A DNA stretch of 64,000 nt from Neonectria sp. B-13 (GCA_002682825.1 NOKP01000022.1:124001-188000); one strand, 5' to 3'. Positions 41,627 through 52,829 are shown, counted from the stretch's first letter. Notes: generated from the letters alone by a model not told the origin. Made by a program: numbers and translations.

Positions 41627-42943
41627 ATGACTACACTATCACTGTCCCAAGAGGCTGCCAATGCCCTCGCCCAGACTGCCCTCCATGATCGCATCGTCGG
41701 TTGCTTGTTTGGGTCCGCCCTCGGAGACGCCATCGGCTTGTACACCGAGTTTCTCAACGCCGAGCTCTCAACCAAGGCATACCCGACCCGGGCATTTACT
41801 CTGCTTCCCTCGGAGAAGGCGACTCCCTTCAGGCGCGATCGTCACCGTGACTTCCACCGTCCAGGCGAATGGACCGATGACACCGACCATGCCATGTTGA
41901 TCTTGCTCTCGTACCTTCATAGCGATGGCAAAGAGATGAGCCCTCAGGATTTCGCCTCCCGGCTGTCCATCTGGGTGCGCATGGGTCTGCGCGCCCTCGA
42001 CACTCTTCCCCTTGGGCTCGGGCGAACAGTGGGCGCAATCGTGAGGAGCAAAGATTATCTGGATGCGCCTGAGGCTAGGGCGCGGCAGCATTGGACAAAG
42101 GGCAACTATAACGCTGCGCCAAACGGGAGTCTTATGCGGACACATCCTCTCGGACTTATGTGCTTGACTAAGACGGTGGAGGAGACTTTTGAGGTCGCAG
42201 CCAACTACTCAGTTGTCACTCATGTCGACCCCAGATGCGTCATAGCCTGTGCGATTGGCACTGCCCTCGTTCGTGGACTCGTGCGTGGGGAGATTCGCAC
42301 TGAGAGTCATGTTGACGAGATGATCGACACCGCCATCGCCTGGTACACTGCCCGCCAAGAAAAGGAACTCCAGGACCCTGATCGAAAAGACGAGCCACGA
42401 CTGGATGTCGAGGAACTAAAAACCCACGCCACCGCGCAAACATTGGCCGATCTCAAGCTGGACGAAACTTACAAGATCGGCTATGTCTACAAGACCTTTG
42501 GCTCTGGCATTCTGCTCCTGCGCCTTGCCATGCGCCAGCAGGAGTCAGACAAACTTCGACCCCAACTCGCTACTTTCGAGCCCCTCGTTACCGATCTCAT
42601 CATGGAAGGAGGCGACGCCGACACCAACGCCTGCTTCGCCGGTGCCCTCCTGGGTTCGTTCCTTGGCTTCAAGGCTTTGCCTCCACATTGGCGCGACGGC
42701 CTCCGCTACGGGACATGGCTGATGGAGAAGGCTGAAGGACTCTGCGTGGTTGTTGGTGTTGCCGAGGGGCCGTATAGCGGGTCGGGCGATAAAGATACGG
42801 CGCCGGACGGCGGACGGGGATACTTGACGGATGACCAGATGGAGAGGAAGTGCATGGAGATGCAAGCTTGGATGGCACAGCAGGAGACGGAGTGGAAGAA
42901 GAGACAAGAGGGAGATAAGAAGAAGTGGTTTGCCTGGAAATGA
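41627..42943 (+). CDS. ADP-ribosylglycohydrolase family protein
   Basis: A member of the ADP-ribosylglycohydrolase family (PF03747): metal-dependent hydrolases that remove ADP-ribose from proteins or small molecules. The 438-residue single-exon frame starts MTTLSLSQEA. It has GCLFGSALGDAIG near the N-terminus, the first metal ligands in GEWTDDTDHAM, NGSLMRTHPLG in the middle and the second acidic ligand set in EGGDADTNACFAGALLG. The C-terminus is charged and ends KKKWFAWK. A longer reading from 41450 exists, but the leader lacks conservation features. Its place inside a carbon-catabolic gene group is unusual; it may act on an ADP-ribosyl metabolite or be an unrelated neighbour. Confidence 0.88.
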   Translation: MTTLSLSQEAANALAQTALHDRIVGCLFGSALGDAIGLYTEFLNAELSTKAYPTRAFTLLPSEKATPFRRDRHRDFHRPGEWTDDTDHAMLILLSYLHSDGKEMSPQDFASRLSIWVRMGLRALDTLPLGLGRTVGAIVRSKDYLDAPEARARQHWTKGNYNAAPNGSLMRTHPLGLMCLTKTVEETFEVAANYSVVTHVDPRCVIACAIGTALVRGLVRGEIRTESHVDEMIDTAIAWYTARQEKELQDPDRKDEPRLDVEELKTHATAQTLADLKLDETYKIGYVYKTFGSGILLLRLAMRQQESDKLRPQLATFEPLVTDLIMEGGDADTNACFAGALLGSFLGFKALPPHWRDGLRYGTWLMEKAEGLCVVVGVAEGPYSGSGDKDTAPDGGRGYLTDDQMERKCMEMQAWMAQQETEWKKRQEGDKKKWFAWK

Positions 42944-43728
42944 TGAAAGGGTTAAGGCGTTTTAGTACTTGGAGTGACAGCCTGTTGAGGAATCACCACC
43001 GCTGCGCTCTTTTCACAATAATAGCATTAATGATGATTGTTTCTATTAGCACAGCCCCCGTATGCCATTATTTCACTATGTGGATGTGCTGAGACCTAAG
43101 CACTGAGGTTTCGACTTACAACCTTTAGACCTTGAGCTTTAGCTTAGACACTAAAGACTTTAGGCACCCTTAGGATATTTGCAGACTTAGTACGGCTATG
43201 CTTTACTCGATGCGATAAGGGAATAGGCATAGGGCGATGTCGAGTTGTGATCTAGCAGCTCTTGATAATAGAAAGAAAGTCTTATCCCACAAGGATGTCC
43301 AACTCCCGCCCACCAATCTGTGCAGAACCAGAACCACTTACGTCCTACGGAGGTGTCAATTTAGAGGGTTGCTGGGTTTGTTGTGGAGGAGAGGGGGCTG
43401 AGATCCTGTGATTTCGCAGTTGAGCATGATGTTCTCTGTTGTGAGCTGCTAGAGACTTGTTGAACCGGTTTACTTCTCTTTCCACGCAGTGATATCTTTG
43501 AGAGCCAGCAACAGCTCTTTGAGTGGGCCCGCTGTATAAACAACGAATTGCATCCCGAGTAAGTTCAGCAAAAATGCATATTGAGTTGGGGAACTGATGA
43601 TGACTTTCACAGATATATTTATGCTAACTATACAGCAAGATAGGATTTCAAGCTTTGATAACTACTTGAAGGGTATATATTCTTTCAACAGTGTGACCCA
43701 CTCATCTGCCGCAATTCGCAACATCTCA
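42944..43728. other. Convergent intergenic region with CTTAG-rich patch
   Basis: 3' flanks of the glycohydrolase (+) and the transporter (-). Between 43090 and 43205 the sequence is dominated by CTTAG, CTAAG and CTTTAG words and resembles a second patch at 48775-48975. A mostly AT-rich stretch continues to 43730 without a gene. Confidence 0.5.
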
Positions 43729-45444
43729 TCACAAGGCATCGGACTTGCGCTCTCTCAGCGTCTTCTCCTCGTGTTCAATACCCACCTTCTCAATATCTGA
43801 GTCCTTGGCTGGCGCATCTCCAGGTATTCCCATGCTGTTATCCCAGTGGAGCTTGATTTTGTCGCCGGTGAAGAGCTTATCGATCTGCTCGAGGGAGAGG
43901 AATCGGGTCTCGGGGTAGAAGAAGTAGATCATGGGGATGAAGCAGAGATTGAAGACGCTGAAGTAGACGTACGTCTTCCAGCCGATATTCTCAAACGAGA
44001 CAGGAACCGTTTCTACGACAAGGAACGTGAATAGCCAGTTTGCCGCGGTCGCGAGGGCGGCTGCGCGTGTTCGAATGGCGAGGGGAGCGTATTCGGCGGG
44101 CACTGGGTTGTGTTAGGCGGCGAACTTGAGGAGGAGTTGTTCAGGGGTGACTTACATAGCCAGGGAATGGCCAAAAGACCAACCGCAAAGAAGAAGTTAA
44201 AGAGGAATAGCATGACAGTAGCGACAATGCCAGCTGATGCACTGCCGTCTGATACGGTGCCGGCGAGGATGGCCATGCAAGCACATTGGCCCGCAGCGGC
44301 AAACATCATCAGCTTTCTACGGCCAACGCGGTCAATAATCCAGATAGGAATAAGAGACGAAAGGAAGTAGGCAACGCCGTTAAAACCAGTCAAGAGGAGA
44401 GACAAGTCATGTGACATGCCCACCGATGTTTGGAAGATGACAGGGGCATACTATAAAATGTTAAAAGAGGCATTCAAGGGAATAAATCGAGGAACACAAA
44501 CATAAGTGATGAGATTGATTCCACTGAGTTGTTGCATGAATTGACCTCCAATTCCCAGCATTGTTCTGTATAGGAACTTCTGGTCGCCGTTTTTAAGCAT
44601 GGCTTTGAAGCCGGTCGTTTGCGCGGCCTCACGCTCCTCGCGGATGGCGTTTTGGATCTCGGCCAAGTTGCGGCTAATACCAGCATCGTCCTTGTCGATA
44701 TGTCTGGCATCCGGCCGGACAGACCACAGGATCTCGCGGGCCTCGTCGTGGCGGTCGTGGGCGATGAGCCAGCGCGGCGACTCGGGGAGCACCAGGATGC
44801 CGGCGAGAGTGATGATGGCGAACAGGATCTGCAGCGCCAGCGGGAAGCGGAACTGCGACTCATTCTGCACATAGGACATGCCGTAGTCGACCCAATAGGC
44901 GAGCATTACGCCGAATATATTGATCGATAATTCAATAGCGAGTCCGCGGCCGCGGTCTTTGGCATTCATCAACTCGGAGTGCCATACGGCTAGTCACGGC
45001 CGTGTTAGTGGGCATCCTAGGGGTAATCAGACCTCAAGAACACTTACGGATAGTGCTAGTGTTCATGCCGTTTCCAAGACCGGCGACAATGCGGCCGACA
45101 ATCATCTGGGGAATGCCATACGCGGAGGCCTGCAGAGCCGCACCGATACTTAAGACGACGCAGCCGAGCATGATGCACTTCCGCCGGCCGAGGGCCTCGC
45201 CCCAGATCAGACAGAAGATGGCGCCGAAGAAGCAGCCGATCTCGTAGATGGCCACGACGGTGCCCTGCAGCGAGGAGCTGCCGTTGCCGCCATTGGCCGT
45301 GTCGATCTCCGGGAAGGTATCGGTGAAGGCATAGCCCGTCAGCAGGCCCGACATGACGCCCTGATCGTAGCCGAACAGGAGGAAGCCGGAGCCAGCCGTG
45401 GCGGTGATGGCCCAGTCCAGCGGCTTTCCCACGAGGAAAGGCAT
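43729..45444 (-). CDS. MFS sugar transporter
   Basis: A proton-coupled sugar/polyol transporter of the fungal sugar porter family, plasma membrane, 12 helices predicted. Exons are 45048-45444, 44502-44989, 44156-44450 and 43729-44102; introns of 58, 51 and 53 bp give 517 residues. It shows GYDQGVMSGLLTG in helix 1 and the GEALGRRKC loop with the family basic motif. VGRIVAGLGNGMNT, the PESPRWLI motif after helix 6, GGQFMQQLSGINLITYYAP in helix 7 and IDRVGRRKLMM follow, and ETRFLSLEQIDKLF is at the C-terminus. The substrate cannot be read from sequence. It is divergent from dihydroxyacetone kinase, which suggests uptake of the substrate of this pathway. Confidence 0.9.
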
Positions 45445-46573
45445 GATGGTACAGAGAGGGTGAAGACGGCGGTTTGTTTGCTCACCAAGAAAAGCCTGGG
45501 TGGTTTTGGTTTGTCTGGAGAGTCGAGGTATTCGCAAAGGGGGCCATTTACTAACATATATACGAATATAGCATCCGACTCCACACTCGACTCCAAACAA
45601 AAATCAGAGTTTGGCTGTCCTCGTGGGAGGAAACTGGGGCACCCGCAAAACCTGGTTCCCCATGGGCGGGGAATTACATCACGCAACTAAGGAACGGGAC
45701 CATGTTCTGGGGTTTGGGGGGGCGGGCCATGACGGAGGGGTTCGGGAATGTGAAGGCATTCGCAAGCGGAGGTACGACCGTTTGGGGACGCGGATTGCAA
45801 CGTCAGTGAGAAAAACAACTAGGCAGCAGGATTAATTGATCTTCGAATGCTCCATCGCCAGTGGGAGTTAGCATTCTTCTGGTAAACCCGCTGGCTGGGA
45901 CCCAGGTCAGGGTGGTGCGGCGGCAATCCACTTTGGGCTGGGAGAAGGGCGATGATGCTTTTACTGCCAAGGGCCAGGTTTGTTTCGCCGCACTGAATGA
46001 CTCGCCGCAACAAATTTATCTCTGTCTGTCTGAAACACAAAGGCACTAGCAGATCATGGTTGGAACATTCCGAGACCAAAGCTGGTGTGGACAGGGTGCG
46101 GACCGTCGATCAGGCAATTGCATGCGCGAAAGAATCCTTGGAATGTGCAGCCGGAGAGTCCGCTTCGAGTTTCCTCATTGCGTCCCAGAAAGGACGTCGC
46201 CGACAGCCGCGCCAATTAACCCCAATTGACCCAGAGAGGGGTGTGTGGCTTCATATCACCGCGGGGAGTGTCGTTTATGTGCCATTGCGAATGACCTTTA
46301 ACCGCAGACTTGTCTTGGAAGGCCAAACCACGCGCTCGCCAAAAAATTTACGCCAGCCGGCCAGCCAGCCCCGTTCGTCAAGTTCGAAAGGGGCATGTGG
46401 GAACGCCCGAAGCGAGGGCATAAGGTCACAAGAGAAGCCCACGATAATATGAAGTTGCTGTTGCTGGTGATGGCCCAATTCCTCAGTGACTCTACGATCT
46501 GGCCGTGATTTCCTGTGTGAAAAGCCCTCCTCCCTCCGACGAAACAAAAGAACCACCCGACCGCAGATCAACC
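45445..46573. promoter_or_regulatory. Divergent promoter of transporter and DHA kinase genes
   Basis: A 1.13-kb region between two outward-facing starts. AGCCGGA at 46149-46155 and AGCCGGC at 46355-46361 match the word repeated in the DHA synthase/SDR promoter. GCGGGG and CTGGGG words fitting the CreA consensus SYGGRG occur (for example 45666-45671 and 46261-46266), but such words are common by chance. Confidence 0.45.
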
Positions 46574-48716
46574 ATGACTCTAGGTAGGACGTCGTCCCAT
46601 TGTCGGGCATGATCGGCATAGAACTGAGACGATTTTGACTAGGGAAGAGCTTCATCAGTGGGGTCGACAACCCCGTGCAGCGGACCCTGCGAAGCTGTAT
46701 ACTCAGCGACCCATCATTGAGTCTCATCGCGGCCGAAAAGAGTGAGCTGCCTGAAGTGACAATATGCCAACGAGTGTCAAACATGGGCTGACCGTGTCGC
46801 TGGGAAAGTCCTCTATCGCCGACGCGCTTCAGAAAATGACGACAAGGTCGTGTTGCTCTCCGGCGGCGGATCCGGCCACGAGCCCGCCCACGCGGGGTAC
46901 TTGGGCGAGGGAGCGCTCGACGCCGTGGTCGCGGGCGAGATCTTCGCGTCGCCATCGGCTTCGCAGATCCTGACGGGGTTGAAGGCTGTGAAGTCGTCCA
47001 AGGGGTATGTTGAGAGGGTGGCATGTATAAGTGTCCGGGAGCTGACGTGCGGCAACAGGACCTTGATGATTGTCAAGAACTACACCGGCGACAAGCTCAA
47101 CTTTGGGTTGGCGGCTGAGAAGGCCAAGGCTGACGGGCAAAACGTCAACATGGTCATCGTGGGCGACGATGTCTCGGTCGAGGGCAATTCCTTGGTCGGA
47201 CAGCGAGGACTGGCGGGCGTTGTGCTTGTGCACAAGATTGCGGGTGCAAAGGCCGCCCAGGGGTAAGGCCTCAGACTCCTTCTCTGAGCCGTGTTTGCGC
47301 CGACTAACACGGGGTTTCCCACGCAGTGCCGACCTCAACCAAGTCACAGCCGTCGCGAAGAAGGCGGCGTCGCAGATGGCCACCGTCGCCGCCAGCCTCG
47401 ACCGATGCAACGTCCCCGGGCGCGGCCACCAGGACTCACTGCCCGGCGACCAGCTCGAGTACGGCATGGGCATCCACAACGAGCCGGGCGTCAAGCGCGA
47501 GGCCATCGCGAGCCTGGAGACGACGGTGGGCAAGGCGCTGGACATGCTGTTCAAGCCGCAGGCCGGCATGTGGCAGCCCCGGCGCGGCGAGCGCGTGTGC
47601 CTGATGGTGAACAACCTCGGCGGGCTGAGCGTGCTGGAGCTGGGCGTCGTGGCCGACGAGGTGGTGCGGCAGCTGGTGGCGCGCGACGTCCACATCGACC
47701 GCAGCCTTGTCGGCACCTTCGTCACGTCGCTGGACGGCCCGGGCTTCTCGACGACGCTGCTGCAGCTGGACGACGAGCTGGTGCCGCTTCTCGACGCCCC
47801 CACCACTGCGCCCGCCTGGCCCCGATCGATCCACGGATGGGCAACGGATGCGGAGTCGGCGGCGAAGCGAGAGACGACGGTGGCCGCCGAGGAACCAAAC
47901 GGCCGGGAGACTGGTGTCAAGGGTAAGAATAGGATTCATCCCCTGGATCAAGCGACCGGCTAACCTAACCCGACGGGACAGTTCCGACATCGCTCGTCAG
48001 GGCCATCATCGACGCCGTTGCAACCACGACGGCAGAGGACGAGCCCAAGATTACGGAATACGACACGCTTGCGGGAGACGGCGACTGTGGAGAGACACTA
48101 CTCAACGGCGTCAATGGTGAGGCGCTTTCACCTGCCCCCTGGGCCGAATAGTTTTAGCCCAAAGAGACACCAGCTGACCCATCAACGTGAACTAGGCCTC
48201 GTCAAGGAATTCCAGAAGGACGATGCGGACTCGGTCGACATTGGCCAAGTGTTCCGCCGGACGGCCATGACCGCGGAGCGGAGCATGGGGGGAACGTCGG
48301 GAGCCATCTACGCCATCTTCCTCAACGCCGTCGCCAATCGCCTGACGGACCTGTCTACACCCGCACCATCATCATCCCCAAAGAACCCCGGAGTAGCATA
48401 CCTCCTCCGCCAGTCGCTGCAGAGCGGCCTGGACGAGCTCTGCCGCTACACGCCCGCGCGCATCGGCCACCGCACGCTGATGGACGCGCTGATCCCCTTC
48501 GTCCAGGCCTTCAACGGCGCCCGCCCGCTGGAGAGCGCCATCGCCGACGCGCGGACGGGCGCCGAGGGCACGCGGCAGATGGCGGCGGCGCTGGGACGGG
48601 CAAGCTACGTGGGCCAGGACCGCTTCGACGAGGAGGGCGGCATCCCGGACCCGGGTGCCCTGGGGGTGGTGAGCATTCTGCGGGGAGTGGAAACGGCGCT
48701 GAGGGCGAAGCCGTGA
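46574..48716 (+). CDS. Dihydroxyacetone kinase
   Basis: An ATP-dependent DHA kinase (DAK1 plus DAK2 domains) that phosphorylates DHA to DHA phosphate. Seven exons: 46574-46583, 46643-46741, 46833-47004, 47059-47262, 47327-47922, 47982-48116 and 48196-48716, giving 578 residues. The first exon has only 10 nt (ATG ACT CTA G). Intron 47005-47058 is 54 bp and stop-free, so retention would add 18 residues. The DAK1 domain has [35 protein letters not shown] and the substrate-binding His in GMGIHNEPG, with [12 protein letters not shown] at its end. The DAK2 domain has the metal-binding [24 protein letters not shown] and a Gly-rich ASYVG segment. The start is supported by the family N-terminus ([15 protein letters not shown]). 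Confidence 0.92.
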
Positions 48717-48774
48717 AGATGGCGATACTAAGTGCGAAGGAGCATTTCAAAAGTCGTATCCCGCGCTAGAGACA

Positions 48775-48975
48775 CCATATCCCTTAGGTCCTTATAAGAG
48801 ACCTCAAATTACAAGCTGTATTGCCTAACCATAATAAGTTATCTGCTAAGTCCTCTAAAGATTTAAGGGTATTAGGCCACTTAGGATCTTTAGTATGCTA
48901 AAAGCTTAGTAGGTAGGTCTTAGCTAAACATGAATATCTAAAGTACTTAGTGTACTTAGCCTAGGGCTAATGGCA
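48775..48975. repeat. CTTAG/CTAAG-rich low-complexity patch
   Basis: About 200 bp built largely from CTTAG, CTAAG, CTAAAG and TTAGG words, for example around 48845-48965. It resembles the patch near 43090-43205. Many TA dinucleotides would fit old RIP-mutated repeat DNA, but no parent element is recognisable. Confidence 0.5.
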
Positions 48976-49500
48976 TAATTCCTTTTTCTTAGGACTAAAC
49001 TTTTGGGATACTCCTCTGTAATGAAGCAGGAAATAGTAATGCAAAACATAAAGAAAGAAGACCAAAAGAACAAGGATAAGATCCCTCCCTCCTAGTGTTC
49101 CCCATCCGGATTGCCGCCGGCATCTCCAAGCGGTCCTGAGACGGGCAATCCCTGGTTCCCCGGTTTTGACCAATTCACTAGCCGCGCACTCGTACGTACC
49201 TTGACGATGTCATGCATTCGTCGTCAGGCAGCTGAGGCATCGTGACGAACGACTTAACAAACGAAAACGCTGCTGTAAGTTGCATGAACGACTTCCAGCC
49301 GATTGATTGGGACGCCATTCTCTTCCTTTGTCTCACCTGGTCTCCGCACCCCACAGCCATGTGCCCCGGCCGCTAAAGCTAGGCGTCTAGAGTTGCCCCT
49401 CGGGACCCAGAAGAGCCAAAACTCTGGCCTCGTCCTCTCCACATCCAACAATCCACGTTCCCATGAGGAGCCATCACCACCGCGGCTGCGCCTAACGAAA
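48976..49500 (+). promoter_or_regulatory. Upstream region of the Zn2Cys6 gene
   Basis: Promoter and leader of the regulator at 49501. A plus-strand frame open from 49303 would extend the protein N-terminally by 66 residues, but the conserved zinc cluster sits near the N-terminus from the 49501 ATG, as is typical. Confidence 0.45.
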
Positions 49501-51538
49501 ATGGACAGAGCCCAGCCGAGGAAGCGCACCAGGACCCGGACCGGCTGCCTCAACTGCCGCCGCAAGAAGCGCAAGTGCGACGAGGGCCGCCCGGCCTGCG
49601 GCACCTGCTACCGGCGTAACGAGCATTGCGAATGGGGCCTCAAGATCACGTTCCGGGCCGAGAATGCCCAGAGCCTGGAGAGTCGCCATCCGTCCATGCG
49701 CAGGATGGCTAGGAAGCGTCCGCCCAGAGAGTTTGAGATTCTCGACATCACCTCCGAGGTCATCCGCGACTACAACGCCCCGTCGCCGCTGCTCGAGTCC
49801 GACGACGAGGAGGCCGACGCCAAGGAGCGTGGGAATGGTGAGTGATGCCGTCGCAATTGTGTTGGTGGCGGAGACAGGGTGCTGATGTTCAAACAACCTA
49901 GGTCGCCGTGGTGGCATAAACCTCCCCACGATCGGACGACCATCGCGCGTCGCGCATCCTCCAGGCGGCTTATTCCCCGGCCAGAGTCCCTCGGGCACAG
50001 GCATCCGGTCGCCAGCATCTCAGCGCCAGACCGAAAGCGCCGTCGCGAACCTTCTCTACCTCCGCCAGAGCGGCCATGCCCAGTCGCCAGTCGACGTCGA
50101 CGTCGATCCCGCCCTCCAAGCGTCCATGGATCCCATCGCCATGGACATGATTCCCGACTATTCATACATGGAGCAGATACAAGCCTTCACTCCGGAAGGG
50201 ACATCGGAAGATGGCATCTTCCTCCCCGGCTCGGCTTACCACGAGCTGCACTCGACGCTGCGGAACCATCTCATCCAAGAGACGAGGTCCAATGCTCCGA
50301 CGCGGTCGACGACACCTAGGTTCGAGGCGGACAGTTTACACGACACGTCAATGGTCATCGACGACGACTTAGTTGAGACGATCCCAGTCCCAGACTACCA
50401 AATATCCACCAACAGCCGGTTGCCATTGCTTTCAGAAGATGAAGAATGTGCCTTGTGGAAGAATTACTTCGATGAGATCGCTCCCTGGCTGGACAAGTTC
50501 GACAGAGATCGACATTTCCAACACATCCTGCCAACAATGACGAAAAGCCATGGCTATCTCCGCTACTCGATGCTTGCGCTCTCCGCGCGCCAGCTCGAGC
50601 TGAAAGAGACAACCCTCCCAACAGATCGAAGCCTCGCTCTGTATCAGGAAGCCATCCACCTTCTCCTCCCCGACCTCCCCACCCGCAACACTGCCGTTAT
50701 CGCCACATGCGTCATCCTCTGCGTGCTGGAAATGCTGAGCTGCTCACCCAAGGCGTGGCAACGACACCTGGACGGCTGTGCCAGTATTATGGAGGCGGTG
50801 GGGATCAACGGCTTCGTCGGGGGCATCGAGGAAGCCCTGTTCTGGTGCTTTGCGCGGATGGATGTCTGCGGCGGGCTTATATCGTCGGTCAAGACGCTCA
50901 TTCCCGTCTCACACTGGGCGTCCAAGCGGACTCTTGAGGCCGACATCGAGTCGTTCCGGTCCGCAAAGGATTTTGAGCACTGGGCAAACTACGCCGTCTA
51001 CTTGATCGCCCACGTGCTCGACCTGCTGGCCCCTCTCCCCTCGGAAACTCTTCAGGCTCCAACACGCAACGATCCCAAGTTCCGGGCGCGCTGGCTCAAG
51101 CTGTGGAAGTACATCTGCGACTGGCATCACCGCCGCCCTGCGCCGCTCCTCCCCACCATGACGATCCCCTCGTCCGACTCCTCGCCCTTCCCAACCATCC
51201 TCTTCTCCAACCCCGCCGCCATCTCGGGCAACCAGCTACACCACACGGCGTCCATCCTGATGCTGCAGAACCAGCCGCCGGCGGTGCGTCTGGCCTCGAA
51301 GCCGCGGAGCATCCTCTGGCACGCGCGGCAGGTCTGCGGGATCAGCATCTCGAACGACCACCACGGGGCGTGGACCAACGGAATTCAGCCGCTGTGGATT
51401 GCGGGGCGGTGCATGAGCCATCCCAGCGAGCACAAGGCCATCCTAGAGCTTCTCGAGCGGATCGAGAGGGAGAGCGGGTGGGGGACGCGGTGGCGGGCGG
51501 ATGATCTGAAGGAGTTTTGGGGCGACCTGGGAGATTGA
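49501..51538 (+). CDS. Zn2Cys6 transcription factor
   Basis: A fungal binuclear zinc cluster regulator. Exons are 49501-49837 and 49902-51538 with a 64-bp intron (GTGAGT donor, AACCTAG acceptor); 657 residues. The DNA-binding cluster has Cys16, Cys19, Cys26, Cys33, Cys36 and Cys43 in GCLNCRRKKRKCDEGRPACGTC plus a Cys in NEHC, preceded by a basic KRTRTRT stretch. The linker is Ser/Pro/Asp-rich. The long C-terminal half (CALWKNYFDEIAPWLDKFD, LRYSMLALSARQLE, WQRHLDGCASIMEAVG) matches the fungal-specific transcription factor domain of the PF11951 type. It lies next to the DHA kinase on the same strand and is the obvious candidate regulator of the gene group; that link is inferred from position and shared promoter words. 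Confidence 0.92.
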
Positions 51539-52334
51539 TTATGGGGCACGAGCAAGATACCAAGCTCGGTCGGAAATTTGGGCGTGAGGGTCTGGAAAAT
51601 GGAGTTATGGTGCTTTCGAGTCTGTTTTTCATGCACGTGGACACGGAGGGCGGCATATGGCAGGGATATGGGAGAGAAGATCTCATGAATTTAGGAAACT
51701 CGAATGGAATTCAGGGAACTGGAATAGTTCGACAAGGAATAGACCATAACTCACAATTGACGGGTTCAATTCATTGTATATTGACTGGAGTGCTGTATTT
51801 GTTTCTTGAAGTAATCAAGCTTCTCGCTATAGTGCATGAGCTCATTTAGTTACCTTGGGCCTAGCAAGTCTGGTTACAAAACGCCTACTTGTTCGGCAGT
51901 ATATACACGATTAACAAAGAAAAACAATGTAGCTACGTAGTTCTTTAGTCGCTGCCCAGTTTCAGAAGGACATGTATAGTTGCGTTTAGTGACAGCCTCC
52001 GTGTTTTCACAAAGACAATAACAACTCACATCAAAGTGCGCCACATTGTTCGAAGGTTCCTTTGTGGACGGCTCGATGAACACCCTACATCATACCATGA
52101 GCATTACTCAACATACTGATCTCTCTTGCTTGGAAGGTTTGCACTTGTGTTCTGTCGGATCAAAGAGACTGTCTGTAAAACTCTTACTATAAAGATGGCA
52201 TTGAACAACTGAACAGAGGAATCTAAATGCGTTTCTGAGTGTTGTCGAGCACAAGGGTACTCGATATTTAACCTCCTTCAGCTCCGGATCTTTACATTTC
52301 TGAATAATACACGTAACTTAACAAACAAGCTACA
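51539..52334. other. Intergenic, no gene seen
   Basis: 3' flank of the regulator gene and upstream of the small gene at 52335. The plus-strand frame at 51517-51849 overlaps the regulator end and has no domain. Confidence 0.5.
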
Positions 52335-52829
52335 ATGACCCAGCAGGACATCACGGTGAGCTACTACACTGTGCTTTACCACCTCGTCGCCATGTACGCC
52401 GAAACCAAAGAAGCGCTCTCAACTCCGCATACCGACAAGTGGATAGTCGACTGCTTCCTCGGACAGCGGCTCAATGTCTTCACCAGCAGCGCCGAGCGGC
52501 GCGAGCGAGCCTGCGTGATGCTCCACTTCCTGACCACACTCACGGCGAACTGCACCGACCAGACGCGGAGCGTCGGGACCAAGCGGCTCCAATGCAAACA
52601 AGTCCTACTGGATTTCTTCCCCGGGTTGCGGACGAAGAAGGCGGCGGTTCAGAGGGAGATTGCGAATGTGCAGCACACGGAGAGCGTGGAGCGCTGCTGG
52701 GGGGCGTTGGGCACGGAGCAGCGGAGGGCTGTATTCTCGGCGTTTGAGCGGGATCTTGGAATGAGGGAAGGGAGGCTTCTGGCCATTGTTGAGATGGAGA
52801 TTCAGGAGCTGGCGAGTGCGACGAGCTGA
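52335..52829 (+). CDS. Hypothetical protein, 164 residues
   Basis: Single-exon frame starting MTQQDITVSYYTVLYHLVAMYAETKEAL. The composition is that of a soluble all-helical protein with evenly spaced charged residues (FFPGLRTKKAAVQREIANVQ, EQRRAVFSAFERDLGMREGRLLAIVEMEIQELA). No family is recognised. There is no signal peptide, and no intron is needed. Coding is supported by regular codon composition and a C-rich/G-rich third-position pattern across the frame compared with the AT-rich flanks, and an A-rich leader before the ATG. Confidence 0.55.
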   Translation: MTQQDITVSYYTVLYHLVAMYAETKEALSTPHTDKWIVDCFLGQRLNVFTSSAERRERACVMLHFLTTLTANCTDQTRSVGTKRLQCKQVLLDFFPGLRTKKAAVQREIANVQHTESVERCWGALGTEQRRAVFSAFERDLGMREGRLLAIVEMEIQELASATS

